DNA of 6,438 nt from the NCBI GenBank assembly GCA_937863915.1, contig CALMID010000292.1, forward strand, positions 1-6,438, written 5' to 3'. Positions 1 through 5,012 of the stretch are shown here, piece by piece. Below the pieces are notes generated by a model. The model was not told the DNA's origin. It worked only from the letters and a program-made list of their open reading frames with translations, and searched no databases. The first letter of the stretch is position 1. Each line of letters begins with the position of its first letter. The DNA comes from an uncultured Pseudomonas sp. Lineage in GTDB: Bacteria; Pseudomonadota; Gammaproteobacteria; Pseudomonadales; Pseudomonadaceae. A program made the position numbers and the translations under genes.

Positions 1-955
1 GCAGCAGGCCGGTGAGCACCTTCATGGTGGTGGTCTTGCCGCAGCCATTGGAGCCAAGGAAACCGAATATTTCACCGCGGCGGATGGCAAAGTTGACCTG
101 CTTGACCGCGGTGAAGTCGCCAAAGCGCAGGGTCAGGTCGTGCGCCTCGATGGCCGTTTCCCGATCGCCAGCCGGCAGTGGTGGAATTTCCAGTGGCGCG
201 TGTCGCCGCGCGCTGCCGCCCTGGAAGTGGGTGAAGGCATCATCCAGCTTGCCACTGGCGGTGCTGGCCGCGAGTTCCGCGGTCAGGCCGGCGGCCAGCA
301 AGCGGCCCTGGTCGAGCATCAGGCAGTGCTCGAACTGCGCGGCTTCCTCCATGTAGGCGGTGGCCACCAGCAGGGTCAGCTGCGGGCGTTCGGCGCGTAC
401 CCGCTCGACCAGCTCCCAGAAGCGCCGGCGCGACAGCGGGTCAACCCCGGTGGTCGGCTCGTCGAGGATCAGCAGGTCCGGTTCGTGGATCAGCGCGCAG
501 CACAGGCCGAGCTTCTGCTTCATGCCGCCGGAGAGCTTGCCGGCCGGGCGTTCGGCGAAGCGGTCCAGATCGGTGGCGGCCAGCAGGCGGGCCATCTGCT
601 CGTCGCACTGCTGACGCGACAGGCCGAACAGGGTGGCAAAGAAGCGGATGTTTTCGCGGATCGACAGCTCGGGGTAGAGGTTGTGGCCCAGGCCCTGGGG
701 CATGAAGGCGATGCGCGGGTACAGGCTGGCGCGGTGACGACGCTGGTCGATCGGGCCGCCGAGTACTTCCAGCGTGCCCTGTTGCAGGGTTTTTACGCCG
801 GCGATCAGGCCGAGCAGGCTGGATTTTCCGGCGCCGTCCGGGCCGATCAGGCCGCAGCGGCTGCCGGCCGGCAGGCTGAAGCCGATGTCGCTGAGCGCCA
901 TCTGCCGCCCGTAGGCGTGGCCGATGCCGCTGGCCCGCAGTGCCAGCTCAGTCAT
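1..955 (-). CDS. rbbA: RbbA/YhiH-type ribosome-associated ATPase / ABC transporter fusion, N-terminal part (C-terminus beyond window)
   Basis: I translated this minus-strand frame by hand; it starts at the ATG at 955-953 and stays open to the left edge, giving 318 codons. The first ATPase domain has Walker A GPDGAGKS (residues 38-45), Q-loop glutamine in MPQ (85-87), signature LSGGM (141-145), Walker B LLILDE (161-166) and D-loop GVD (170-172). A second domain begins near residue 268 with Walker A GSNGCGKTT (301-309). As I recall E. coli RbbA, the family has two ATPase domains followed by an ABC-2 type permease, about 900 residues in all, so roughly a third is here. RbbA is reported to bind ribosomes and hydrolyse ATP; the fused permease suggests export, and the in vivo role is unsettled. 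The usual H-loop histidine is replaced (VATAYMEEA, 198-206). It follows the HlyD-family gene after 28 bases, fitting one export unit. The ribosome binding site is weak (GAG, 8 bases before ATG). Confidence 0.93.
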   Translation of the reverse strand, partial: MTELALRASGIGHAYGRQMALSDIGFSLPAGSRCGLIGPDGAGKSSLLGLIAGVKTLQQGTLEVLGGPIDQRRHRASLYPRIAFMPQGLGHNLYPELSIRENIRFFATLFGLSRQQCDEQMARLLAATDLDRFAERPAGKLSGGMKQKLGLCCALIHEPDLLILDEPTTGVDPLSRRRFWELVERVRAERPQLTLLVATAYMEEAAQFEHCLMLDQGRLLAAGLTAELAASTASGKLDDAFTHFQGGSARRHAPLEIPPLPAGDRETAIEAHDLTLRFGDFTAVKQVNFAIRRGEIFGFLGSNGCGKTTTMKVLTGLL

Positions 956-983
956 GCGCGAGGCTCGGCGTGTTCACGGCCGC

Positions 984-1943
984 TCACTGCAGGTTGGCCG
1001 GCCAGGCCACGTCGGCACTGCGCACGTAACCGGCGCCGGGCATGCCCGGTTTGGCCTGGGGCACGGCGGCCGGGTCGGTCAGGCGCAGCTTGACGCGAAA
1101 CACCAGCTTCTGCCGCTCGTCGCGGGTCTCGACTTCCTTGGGGGTGAACTGCGCCTTGCTGGCGACATAGCTGACCTTCGCCGGCAGCGCCTGTTCGGGC
1201 AGCGCGTCGAGAACGATGCGCGCTTCGTCGCCCTGGGCCAGGCGACCGGCGAGGGCGGCGGGCAGGTACAGGTTCATGTACTGGTCGGCCGGGTTGATCA
1301 GCAGCAGCACGCGGCCGCCGGCGCCCAGCACCTCGCCGGGCTCGGCCAGGCGCAGCTGAACGATGCCGGGCATCGGCGCGAGCAGGCTGCTGTCGTCGAT
1401 CTCGCTGGTCAGCTGCGCCACCTGCGCCTCGGCCGCGCCGATGGCGGCGCGGGCGGCGCTGACCTGGGCATTGGCGGCATTCAGGGCGGCGCTGGCCGTG
1501 TCATGACGGTTCTGCTGCTGATCGAGCATCTGCCGGCTGGTGTGGCCGCGCTGGAACAGCTCGCGGAAACGCTTGAACTCCTGTTCGGCCAGGCGCATTT
1601 CGCTGGCGCGCAGGTCCACGGTGGCCAGGGCGGCGGTGAGGTTCTCCCGGGCCCGCAGCACTTCGGCGCTGGCCTGATCGCGCTGGGCCTCCAGTGTGCG
1701 GGTATCCAGGCGGGCCAGCAGCTGACCTTTCTCCACCCGGTCGCCCTCGTCGACCCGCACTTCGGCCAGGCGGCCCGGGTACTTGCTGGCGATCTGCACT
1801 TCGGTGGCTTCCAGGCGGCCGTTGCCCTGGCTGATGCCTTCGGGCAGACGGTCATGGATGGACTTCCAGTAGCCGAAGGCCCCCACGCCAAGCAGGGCGG
1901 CGACCAGAGGGATGGCGAGCAGGCGGGCTGGGCGGTGCGACAT
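984..1943 (-). CDS. yhiI: HlyD-family membrane-fusion (periplasmic adaptor) protein, YhiI-like
   Basis: This 319-residue protein has a short basic N-terminus, then one hydrophobic span (about residues 7-25) that should anchor it in the inner membrane with the rest in the periplasm. The first lipoyl half-motif is at about 41-80 (NGRLEATEVQIASKYPGRL onwards). A long Ala/Gln/Arg/Glu-rich stretch at about 81-183 should form the alpha-helical coiled-coil hairpin. The second lipoyl half is at about 187-216 (LAPMPGIVQLRLAEPGEVL), followed by a beta-barrel region including FTPKEVETRDERQKLVFRV (266-284). The sequence closely recalls E. coli YhiI, the partner of the RbbA/YhiH ATPase-permease, and the next gene downstream here is that ATPase. 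Adaptors of this kind link an inner-membrane pump to an outer-membrane channel; no channel gene is in view and the substrate is unknown. The start is supported by GGAG seven bases before the ATG. Confidence 0.93.
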   Translation of the reverse strand: MSHRPARLLAIPLVAALLGVGAFGYWKSIHDRLPEGISQGNGRLEATEVQIASKYPGRLAEVRVDEGDRVEKGQLLARLDTRTLEAQRDQASAEVLRARENLTAALATVDLRASEMRLAEQEFKRFRELFQRGHTSRQMLDQQQNRHDTASAALNAANAQVSAARAAIGAAEAQVAQLTSEIDDSSLLAPMPGIVQLRLAEPGEVLGAGGRVLLLINPADQYMNLYLPAALAGRLAQGDEARIVLDALPEQALPAKVSYVASKAQFTPKEVETRDERQKLVFRVKLRLTDPAAVPQAKPGMPGAGYVRSADVAWPANLQ

Positions 1944-1970
1944 GGGGCAACTCCGGACGAGGCTGCGCTG

Positions 1971-2001
1971 ATTATCCCGGACCTGAGCGGCGCAGCGTCA
2001 T
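1971..2001 (-). promoter_or_regulatory. Possible promoter for the HlyD/RbbA pair
   Basis: On the minus strand the hexamer GATAAT (1976-1971) matches the sigma70 -10 consensus at five of six bases. A possible -35, ATGACG (2001-1996), lies 19 bases upstream, which is longer than ideal. An A at 1964 would be a suitable start point, giving a leader of about 20 bases before the HlyD start codon. A 7-base inverted repeat, GCTGCGC (1962-1968) and GCGCAGC (1990-1996), flanks the -10. This is a pattern match only; the pair could also be read from upstream of the EVE gene. Confidence 0.25.
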
Positions 2002-2015
2002 GATAAAGGTCAATG

Positions 2016-2040
2016 CCAGGCGGCTAGCTTGCCCGCCCGG
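2016..2040 (-). terminator. Hairpin after the EVE gene, possible weak terminator
   Basis: Just past the EVE stop codon, minus-strand RNA can form an 8-bp stem CCGGGCGG/CCGCCUGG (2040-2033 with 2023-2016, one G-U pair) with a 9-base loop. The sequence that follows (CATTGACCTTTATCA) is only moderately T-rich, so intrinsic termination would be weak. It could reduce read-through into the HlyD gene or simply protect the 3' end of the message. Confidence 0.3.
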
Positions 2041-2046
2041 ACAGCT

Positions 2047-2499
2047 TCAGCGCAAGTCGAGAATGGCCTGCCACTGCTCGGCCGTGACCGGCATCACCGA
2101 CAGCCGCGTGCCCTTCTGCACCAGCGGCAGTTCGGCCAGCGCCGCGCAGGCTTTCAGGCGGGGCAGGCGGATCACCTCGGCAAAGGTTTCCACGAAGGCC
2201 ACATCGCGGGCGCTCCAGGGGTTCTTCTCGGCGCTGGCCTTGGCATCGAAATAGTGGCTGGCAGGCTCCAGCGCCGTGGGGTCGGGGTAGGGCTCACCGA
2301 CAATCCGGCCGATCCCGGCAATGCCCGGCTGCGGGCAACTGGAGTGGTAGAAGAAGAACAGGTCGCCGGGCTGCATGGCGCGCACGAAATTGCGCGCCTG
2401 GTAGTTGCGCACGCCGTCCCATCGCGCCTGCCCGAGGCGCTGCAGGTCGCGGATGGACAGTTCGTCAGGCTCGGATTTCATCAGCCAGTACTGGGGCAT
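2047..2499 (-). CDS. EVE-domain (PUA-like) protein
   Basis: This 150-residue protein is a single EVE domain over its whole length. Recognisable blocks are YWLMKSEPD (4-12), WDGVRNYQARN (27-37), GDLFFFYHSS (45-54), IAGIGRIVGEPYPDP (60-74) and the WSARDVAFVE segment (95-104). The length fits stand-alone bacterial EVE proteins and their eukaryotic relative THYN1. EVE domains share the PUA fold and are thought to read modified bases in nucleic acid; in other genomes they are often fused to restriction or RNA-modification modules, but no partner is fused or adjacent here. The start is supported by AGGA about 8 bases before the ATG. It is on the same strand as the HlyD/RbbA genes but 103 bases away, with a hairpin between, so co-function is doubtful. 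The natural ligand cannot be told from sequence. Confidence 0.93.
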   Translation of the reverse strand: MPQYWLMKSEPDELSIRDLQRLGQARWDGVRNYQARNFVRAMQPGDLFFFYHSSCPQPGIAGIGRIVGEPYPDPTALEPASHYFDAKASAEKNPWSARDVAFVETFAEVIRLPRLKACAALAELPLVQKGTRLSVMPVTAEQWQAILDLR

Positions 2500-2695
2500 G
2501 AGGGGTTCCTGTGCGGATCATTTCGGCAATGAGGGAGATATTGCCTGTTCTGCGGGGATCACTGCGAAAAATTGCACATCGCTTCACGTTGTCAGACAAT
2601 GCACGGGATTAAGCTTGGTACTGCCGTACGACCTCAAAATAACAACAATGCAGTCGGCCTTCGTGGTCAGTTGCCTTTTAAGGGGGAGGCAATCG
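2500..2695. other. Divergent intergenic region between the EVE gene and the small membrane peptide gene
   Basis: This region is less GC-rich than its surroundings and must hold the promoters of the EVE gene (leftward) and the small peptide gene (rightward). Visible structure includes a 6-bp inverted repeat GGCAAT/ATTGCC with a 9-base loop (2525-2545), a palindrome TTGTCAGACAA (2589-2599), and a second hairpin over the peptide gene's ribosome binding site (2671-2692). A weak plus-strand promoter is possible: TTGCAC (2572-2577), a 17-base spacer, then GACAAT (2595-2600), whose -10 would overlap the palindrome. I could not identify a convincing promoter for the EVE gene. Confidence 0.4.
2671..2695 (+). 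promoter_or_regulatory. Strong ribosome binding site inside a possible hairpin
   Basis: GGGGGAGG (2682-2689) is a near-perfect Shine-Dalgarno sequence, with GGAGG ending 6 bases before the ATG at 2696, and it decides the start of the 41-residue peptide. The flanking TTGCCT (2671-2676) and AGGCAA (2687-2692) form a perfect 6-bp inverted repeat with a 10-base loop. In RNA, part of the Shine-Dalgarno would be paired and part exposed in the loop. Confidence 0.6.
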
Positions 2696-2821
2696 ATGAA
2701 GCGCAAGCCAGATCTTCTGTGGGTATTGGCCATCGTGTTTGGCCTTGGGGTGGTGACCACCGGTTACACCCAGAGTCTGTGGGATCGTCAGGACGCTCCG
2801 CAGACCGTCCAGCAGCCCTGA
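2696..2821 (+). CDS. Small single-span membrane peptide, 41 residues, function unknown
   Basis: I do not recognise a named family. The peptide has a positively charged start (MKRKPD), one hydrophobic segment at about residues 7-24 (LLWVLAIVFGLGVVTTGY), then a polar tail (QSLWDRQDAPQTVQQP). The lysine/arginine-rich N-terminus suggests it stays inside with the C-terminus in the periplasm; an uncleaved anchor is more likely than a secreted product because no AXA-type cleavage site is clear. The case for a real gene is the excellent Shine-Dalgarno, the clean membrane-peptide composition and the terminator candidate just downstream. A longer in-frame ORF reaches back to 2405 but overlaps the EVE gene and lacks coding character upstream of 2696. 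It appears to be a single-gene unit, convergent with ygfA. Its function is unknown. Confidence 0.72.
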   Translation: MKRKPDLLWVLAIVFGLGVVTTGYTQSLWDRQDAPQTVQQP

Positions 2822-2825
2822 TCGC

Positions 2826-2868
2826 TGCTGTCTGGCGCAGGGATGCGCAGCAATTTCTCTTCTTTCTG
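2826..2868 (+). terminator. Candidate rho-independent terminator after the small membrane peptide gene
   Basis: GCGCA (2835-2839) pairs with TGCGC (2844-2848) around a GGGA loop, and TGCT (2826-2829) can extend the stem with AGCA (2849-2852) across a 5-base bulge. A T-rich tract with C interruptions follows (2853-2868). The broken stem and interrupted T-run make it moderate. A second small hairpin, GGCGAT/ATCGCC (2868-2881), follows directly; it has no T-run on either strand but may help separate this gene from the converging ygfA. Confidence 0.45.
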
Positions 2869-2887
2869 GCGATGAATCGCCTGTCTG

Positions 2888-3505
2888 CTAGCCCGGCTCA
2901 GTGCCTGGGCGGTACCACTGTCTGTCGCTGACCGTCGCCGCCAGCGGCACATCCCAGCTGGCCAGCGCCAGCCGATCCACCTTCTGACATTCGTGAGCCA
3001 GGCCGATCAGTCGTGGCTGGCGCCAGTGCGCGCGGCGCTTCAGGTAGGCCAGGCTGCGGTCGTAGAAGCCGCCGCCCATGCCCAGGCGACCGCCGTGCTC
3101 ATCGAAGCCCACCAGCGGCAGCAGCATCAGGTCGAGGCTCCACACGGGAATCTGCCGTTTCGGGTTTGGCCTGGGCTCGGCGATACCAAAACGATTGCGT
3201 TGCAAGCGTTCGCCCGGCAGCAGGCGTTGCAGGCTCATCTGTGTGCGTGGCCAGGCCTTGAGGACCGGTAGGTAGACCTGTTTGCCCCGGCGCAGGGCTT
3301 CGGCCAGAAGCGGTGCAGGGTCGATCTCGCCGTCATTGGCCAGGTACAGGCTGATACGACGGGCGCGAAGGAACTCGGGATGCTGGGCCAGTTGGCGATA
3401 GAGATTGCGGGCGGCCAGGCGTTGCTGCAGGGGCGAGAGGTTGCGGCGGGTGTTGCGCAGCAGGCGGCGCAGTTGCGGGCGGCTGAGGGTGCCGGCTTGG
3501 ATCAT
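2888..3505 (-). CDS. ygfA: 5-formyltetrahydrofolate cyclo-ligase (5,10-methenyltetrahydrofolate synthetase)
   Basis: This 205-residue cytoplasmic enzyme converts 5-formyltetrahydrofolate to 5,10-methenyltetrahydrofolate using ATP, returning stored folate to the one-carbon pool. Family marks are the basic N-terminus (RPQLRRLLRNTRRNLSP, 9-25), YLANDGEIDP (54-63), the segment LPLVGFDEHGGRLGMGGGFYD (129-149) with the glycine-rich nucleotide-binding loop and its YD pair, and RLIGLAHECQ (165-174). Length fits the family (about 180-210). The ATG at 3505 is the only sensible start: no upstream alternative is free of the 6S gene. The gene lies immediately after ssrS in the same direction, the arrangement known from E. 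coli, where ygfA is co-transcribed with 6S RNA and linked to persistence. The only Shine-Dalgarno-like sequence, GGAG at 3521-3518, is 12 bases from the ATG and within the 6S closing stem. Confidence 0.95.
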   Translation of the reverse strand: MIQAGTLSRPQLRRLLRNTRRNLSPLQQRLAARNLYRQLAQHPEFLRARRISLYLANDGEIDPAPLLAEALRRGKQVYLPVLKAWPRTQMSLQRLLPGERLQRNRFGIAEPRPNPKRQIPVWSLDLMLLPLVGFDEHGGRLGMGGGFYDRSLAYLKRRAHWRQPRLIGLAHECQKVDRLALASWDVPLAATVSDRQWYRPGTEPG

Positions 3506-3510
3506 GGTAG

Positions 3511-3694
3511 GTAGCGACTCCCCGGTCGTGCCGCTGTCGGTTTAGCCCTTGAACCCGAAAGTTCAAGGTGGAGGTTGCAGGAGGCGTTAAGGCTTTCCGT
3601 CAGGCGGACATGCGCACCGGCCCCAACATGCAACCCCCGTGGTTGTGCGTATCGGCTCAGGGACATCACCGACTGGCAAACACACCAGGGAGCT
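3511..3694 (-). ncRNA. ssrS: 6S RNA
   Basis: 6S RNA binds sigma70 RNA polymerase by mimicking an open promoter and reduces transcription in stationary phase. Landmarks shared with E. coli 6S as I recall it are CTGAGCCGAT (3660-3651), AAGCCTTAA (3595-3587) and the 3' hairpin CCTTGAAC/GTTCAAGG (3568-3561 with 3554-3547). I traced pairing consistent with the long rod shape. The closing stem pairs 3692-3684 with 3526-3518 (nine pairs, one G-U). Inside it, TGCC (3678-3675) pairs with GGCA (3532-3529) and GTCGG (3673-3669) with CCGAC (3540-3536). Smaller hairpins CAACC/GGTTG and TCCG/CGGA lie in the apical part. The ends are estimates from the promoter and closing stem; the length of about 184 nt fits 6S RNAs. 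The position between zapA and ygfA is the classic one. Confidence 0.95.
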
Positions 3695-3700
3695 GTGGCG

Positions 3701-3706
3701 AGTATA
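3701..3706 (-). promoter_or_regulatory. -10 element of the 6S RNA promoter
   Basis: TATACT (minus strand, 3706-3701) lies six to seven bases before the predicted 6S 5' end near A3694-A3696. The discriminator CGCCAC is GC-rich, as at growth-controlled RNA promoters. No good -35 is visible: 17 bases upstream falls on GATGGC across the zapA stop codon, and TGGCAA (3727-3722) matches poorly with a 15-base spacer. Activator help, another sigma factor, or processing from a zapA read-through transcript are possible. Confidence 0.6.
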
Positions 3707-3727
3707 CCGCAATCGCCACGCTTGCCA

Positions 3728-4042
3728 TCAGGCTTCGTGGCTGTTCGGATCGGCGGCCAGGGCATGCTCGACCCGCTCGAACAGGTCGCGCACCTGATGC
3801 CGCTGGGCGGCGGCTTCGCTGGTCAGTTGCTGCTGCTTGTGCAACAGCTCGTGGGTGATGTTCAGCGCGGCCATCACGGCAATACGGTCGGCGCCGATGA
3901 CTTTGCCGCTGGAGCGGATCTCGCGCATCTTGTCATTCAGGTAGCGGGCGGCGCTTTCCAGGTTGTCGCGCTCTTCCGCCGGACAGGCGATGCGGTATTC
4001 CTTGTCGAGAATCTGCAGGGTGACGGTATTGGCTTGGCTCAT
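3728..4042 (-). CDS. zapA: Cell division protein ZapA
   Basis: This 104-residue cytoplasmic protein binds FtsZ filaments and promotes bundling of the Z ring. The N-terminal globular part contains VTLQILDKEYRIACPAEERD (7-26) and LESAARYLNDKMREIR (28-43). ADRIAVMAALNITHELL (51-67) then leads into the C-terminal helix used for dimer/tetramer formation. Length matches the family (about 100-110). An open frame extends upstream to 4141, but the family start is the ATG at 4042-4040, which has AGGA about 5 bases before it and overlaps the stop of the upstream coiled-coil gene in an ATGA. That overlap suggests translational coupling. The gene is followed by ssrS, whose promoter begins about 20 bases after the zapA stop. 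Confidence 0.96.
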   Translation of the reverse strand: MSQANTVTLQILDKEYRIACPAEERDNLESAARYLNDKMREIRSSGKVIGADRIAVMAALNITHELLHKQQQLTSEAAAQRHQVRDLFERVEHALAADPNSHEA

Positions 4043-4248
4043 GAGTCCTGCTCCAGGGCCTTCAGGCGGGTGATCATCGCTTCGACCTTGTGCCGGGCCA
4101 TTTCGTTCTTTTCGATCAGTTGGGAGCGCTCTTCGCGCCACGCCCGTTCGCCAGCCAGCAGCAGGCGGTTCTGGGCCTTGAGGGTAGCGAGCTGCTGAAT
4201 CAGCAGTTCGACTTTCGCCGTCAGTGCGTGCAGGTCGGCGTCTTCCAT
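4039..4248 (-). CDS. Small coiled-coil protein, TIGR02449-like, possible ZapB-type partner of ZapA
   Basis: This 69-residue protein is predicted to be almost all helix, with hydrophobic residues in heptad spacing (L6, L9, V13, L16, L20, L23, then L40, I41, V51, M54, I55, L58, L61) and many charged residues. It has no membrane span or signal sequence. It matches my memory of TIGR02449, small proteins encoded next to zapA in pseudomonads and relatives. The layout recalls E. coli ZapB (81 residues, LEAKV near the start, a Glu/Gln/Asn/Leu-rich helix), which binds ZapA at the division site. Its stop codon overlaps the zapA ATG by four bases, so the two are probably co-translated. ZapB-like function is inference from composition and position, not proven homology. 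The ribosome binding site is weak (GAGAG three bases before the ATG). Confidence 0.85.
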   Translation of the reverse strand: MEDADLHALTAKVELLIQQLATLKAQNRLLLAGERAWREERSQLIEKNEMARHKVEAMITRLKALEQDS

Positions 4249-4296
4249 GGGCTCTCGCTAGGCGTGGGGGGCTATGTCGATTAGGATACTGCCATC

Positions 4297-4325
4297 ATTC
4301 TAGCCATGCCGTCTGATGGTGCCTA
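4297..4325 (-). promoter_or_regulatory. Candidate sigma70 promoter for the coiled-coil/zapA operon
   Basis: On the minus strand TAGGCA (4325-4320) and TAGAAT (4302-4297) are separated by exactly 17 bases and match the -35 and -10 consensus at four and five of six bases. An A at 4290 is a suitable start, giving a leader of about 41 bases. The inverted repeat CCATCA/TGATGG (4292-4297 with 4314-4319) overlaps the -10 and fills the spacer next to the -35, so it could be an operator. Confidence 0.5.
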
Positions 4326-4344
4326 CGGGCTGATTGGCATTTGC

Positions 4345-4355
4345 CGCCATTGGCG
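4345..4355. repeat. Perfect palindrome CGCCATTGGCG in the coiled-coil/ygfB divergent region
   Basis: CGCCA and TGGCG flank a central T, giving a perfect 11-base palindrome about 20 bases upstream of the leftward -35 and about 90 bases before ygfB. It could be a regulator binding site for either direction; I cannot name one. I saw no convincing promoter for ygfB in 4326-4443. Confidence 0.3.
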
Positions 4356-4443
4356 CGTCTGGCTGGTTACCGATTCTTTCCGACGCCGCCGGACGCCTCG
4401 TCTGCGCTGACGGTATTGCGCGTTATCTGCCAAGAGTTCTGTC

Positions 4444-4998
4444 ATGTCCGCCACTACCCCTTATGCCGCCTTCGCCGCCTTGCTGGCCAGCCAGGGCCAG
4501 GCCGTTTCTCCCGCCGAACTGCATGGCCTGCTGCTCGGCCGCAGCTGTGCCGGTGCCGGCTTCGAGCCCGATCCGTGGCTGGTGGATGCGGCCGAACTGC
4601 TCGGCAGCGCGCCGCAGGACAACGTGCGCGCCGCGCTGATCGGCCTGCAGGAAATGGTCAAGGCCGAATTGACCGGCAGCGAGATGGCCGTGGTGCTGTT
4701 GCTGCCGTCCGACGACGCGCCGCTGGCTGAACGTGCCGTGGCCATGGGCCAGTGGTGCCAGGGCTTCCTCGGCGGTTTCGGCCTGACCGCCGGCGACGCC
4801 GCGCTGTCGGCCGAAGCCATGGAAGTGCTGCAGGACCTGGCCTCCATCGCTCAGGTGCAGAATGACCTGGATGAGACCGAAGACGGCGAGAACGACTACA
4901 TGGAAGTCATGGAGTACCTGCGCGTGGCGCCGTTGCTGCTGTTCACCGAGTGCGCCAAGCGGGCGCCGGCGGCCAGCGAAAAACCTTCCCTGCACTAA
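4444..4998 (+). CDS. ygfB: YgfB/UPF0149 family protein
   Basis: This 184-residue, mostly helical, acidic cytoplasmic protein carries the family blocks [11 protein letters not shown] (22-32), [13 protein letters not shown] (85-97), [10 protein letters not shown] (104-113), an acidic stretch (about 141-151) and [10 protein letters not shown] (152-161). Length is close to E. coli YgfB (about 190). The biochemical role is not settled in most species. In Pseudomonas aeruginosa, published work links YgfB to beta-lactam resistance through repression of ampDh3 by interfering with the regulator AlpA; whether that holds here is unknown. The start at 4444 has only a modest ribosome binding site (AAGAG, seven bases upstream) but gives the usual N-terminus. 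It is divergent from the zapA operon and lies 14 bases before pepP, so it probably leads the pepP–ubiH operon. Confidence 0.94.
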   Translation: MSATTPYAAFAALLASQGQAVSPAELHGLLLGRSCAGAGFEPDPWLVDAAELLGSAPQDNVRAALIGLQEMVKAELTGSEMAVVLLLPSDDAPLAERAVAMGQWCQGFLGGFGLTAGDAALSAEAMEVLQDLASIAQVQNDLDETEDGENDYMEVMEYLRVAPLLLFTECAKRAPAASEKPSLH

Positions 4999-5012
4999 GC
5001 GAGCACCTGTCC

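Noticed and set aside
140..1093. Long plus-strand open frame opposite the RbbA gene
   Set aside because: It is the antisense of an ABC ATPase with intact Walker, signature and D-loop motifs; high GC produces long shadow frames and this one has no domain character.
924..2003. 359-codon plus-strand open frame opposite the HlyD-family gene
   Set aside because: The minus strand encodes a full YhiI-like protein with a good ribosome binding site; the plus-strand product is low-complexity Gly/Ala/Gln/Leu typical of an antisense frame.
2529..2612. 27-residue open frame starting inside the 2525-2545 hairpin
   Set aside because: It has no Shine-Dalgarno, no membrane or domain character, and it overlaps probable promoter elements.
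3707..3727. Sigma54-like TGGC...TTGC upstream of 6S RNA
   Set aside because: The GG and GC dinucleotides are 14 bases apart instead of the required 10, so the motif does not fit.
3502..3765. Open frames across the 6S RNA region on both strands
   Set aside because: Base pairing and 6S landmarks explain the region as a structured RNA; the peptides show no coding character.
4043..4141. N-terminal extension of ZapA to an upstream ATG
   Set aside because: It overlaps the coiled-coil gene and adds 33 residues absent from the family; the ATG at 4042 has a ribosome binding site and gives the normal ZapA start.
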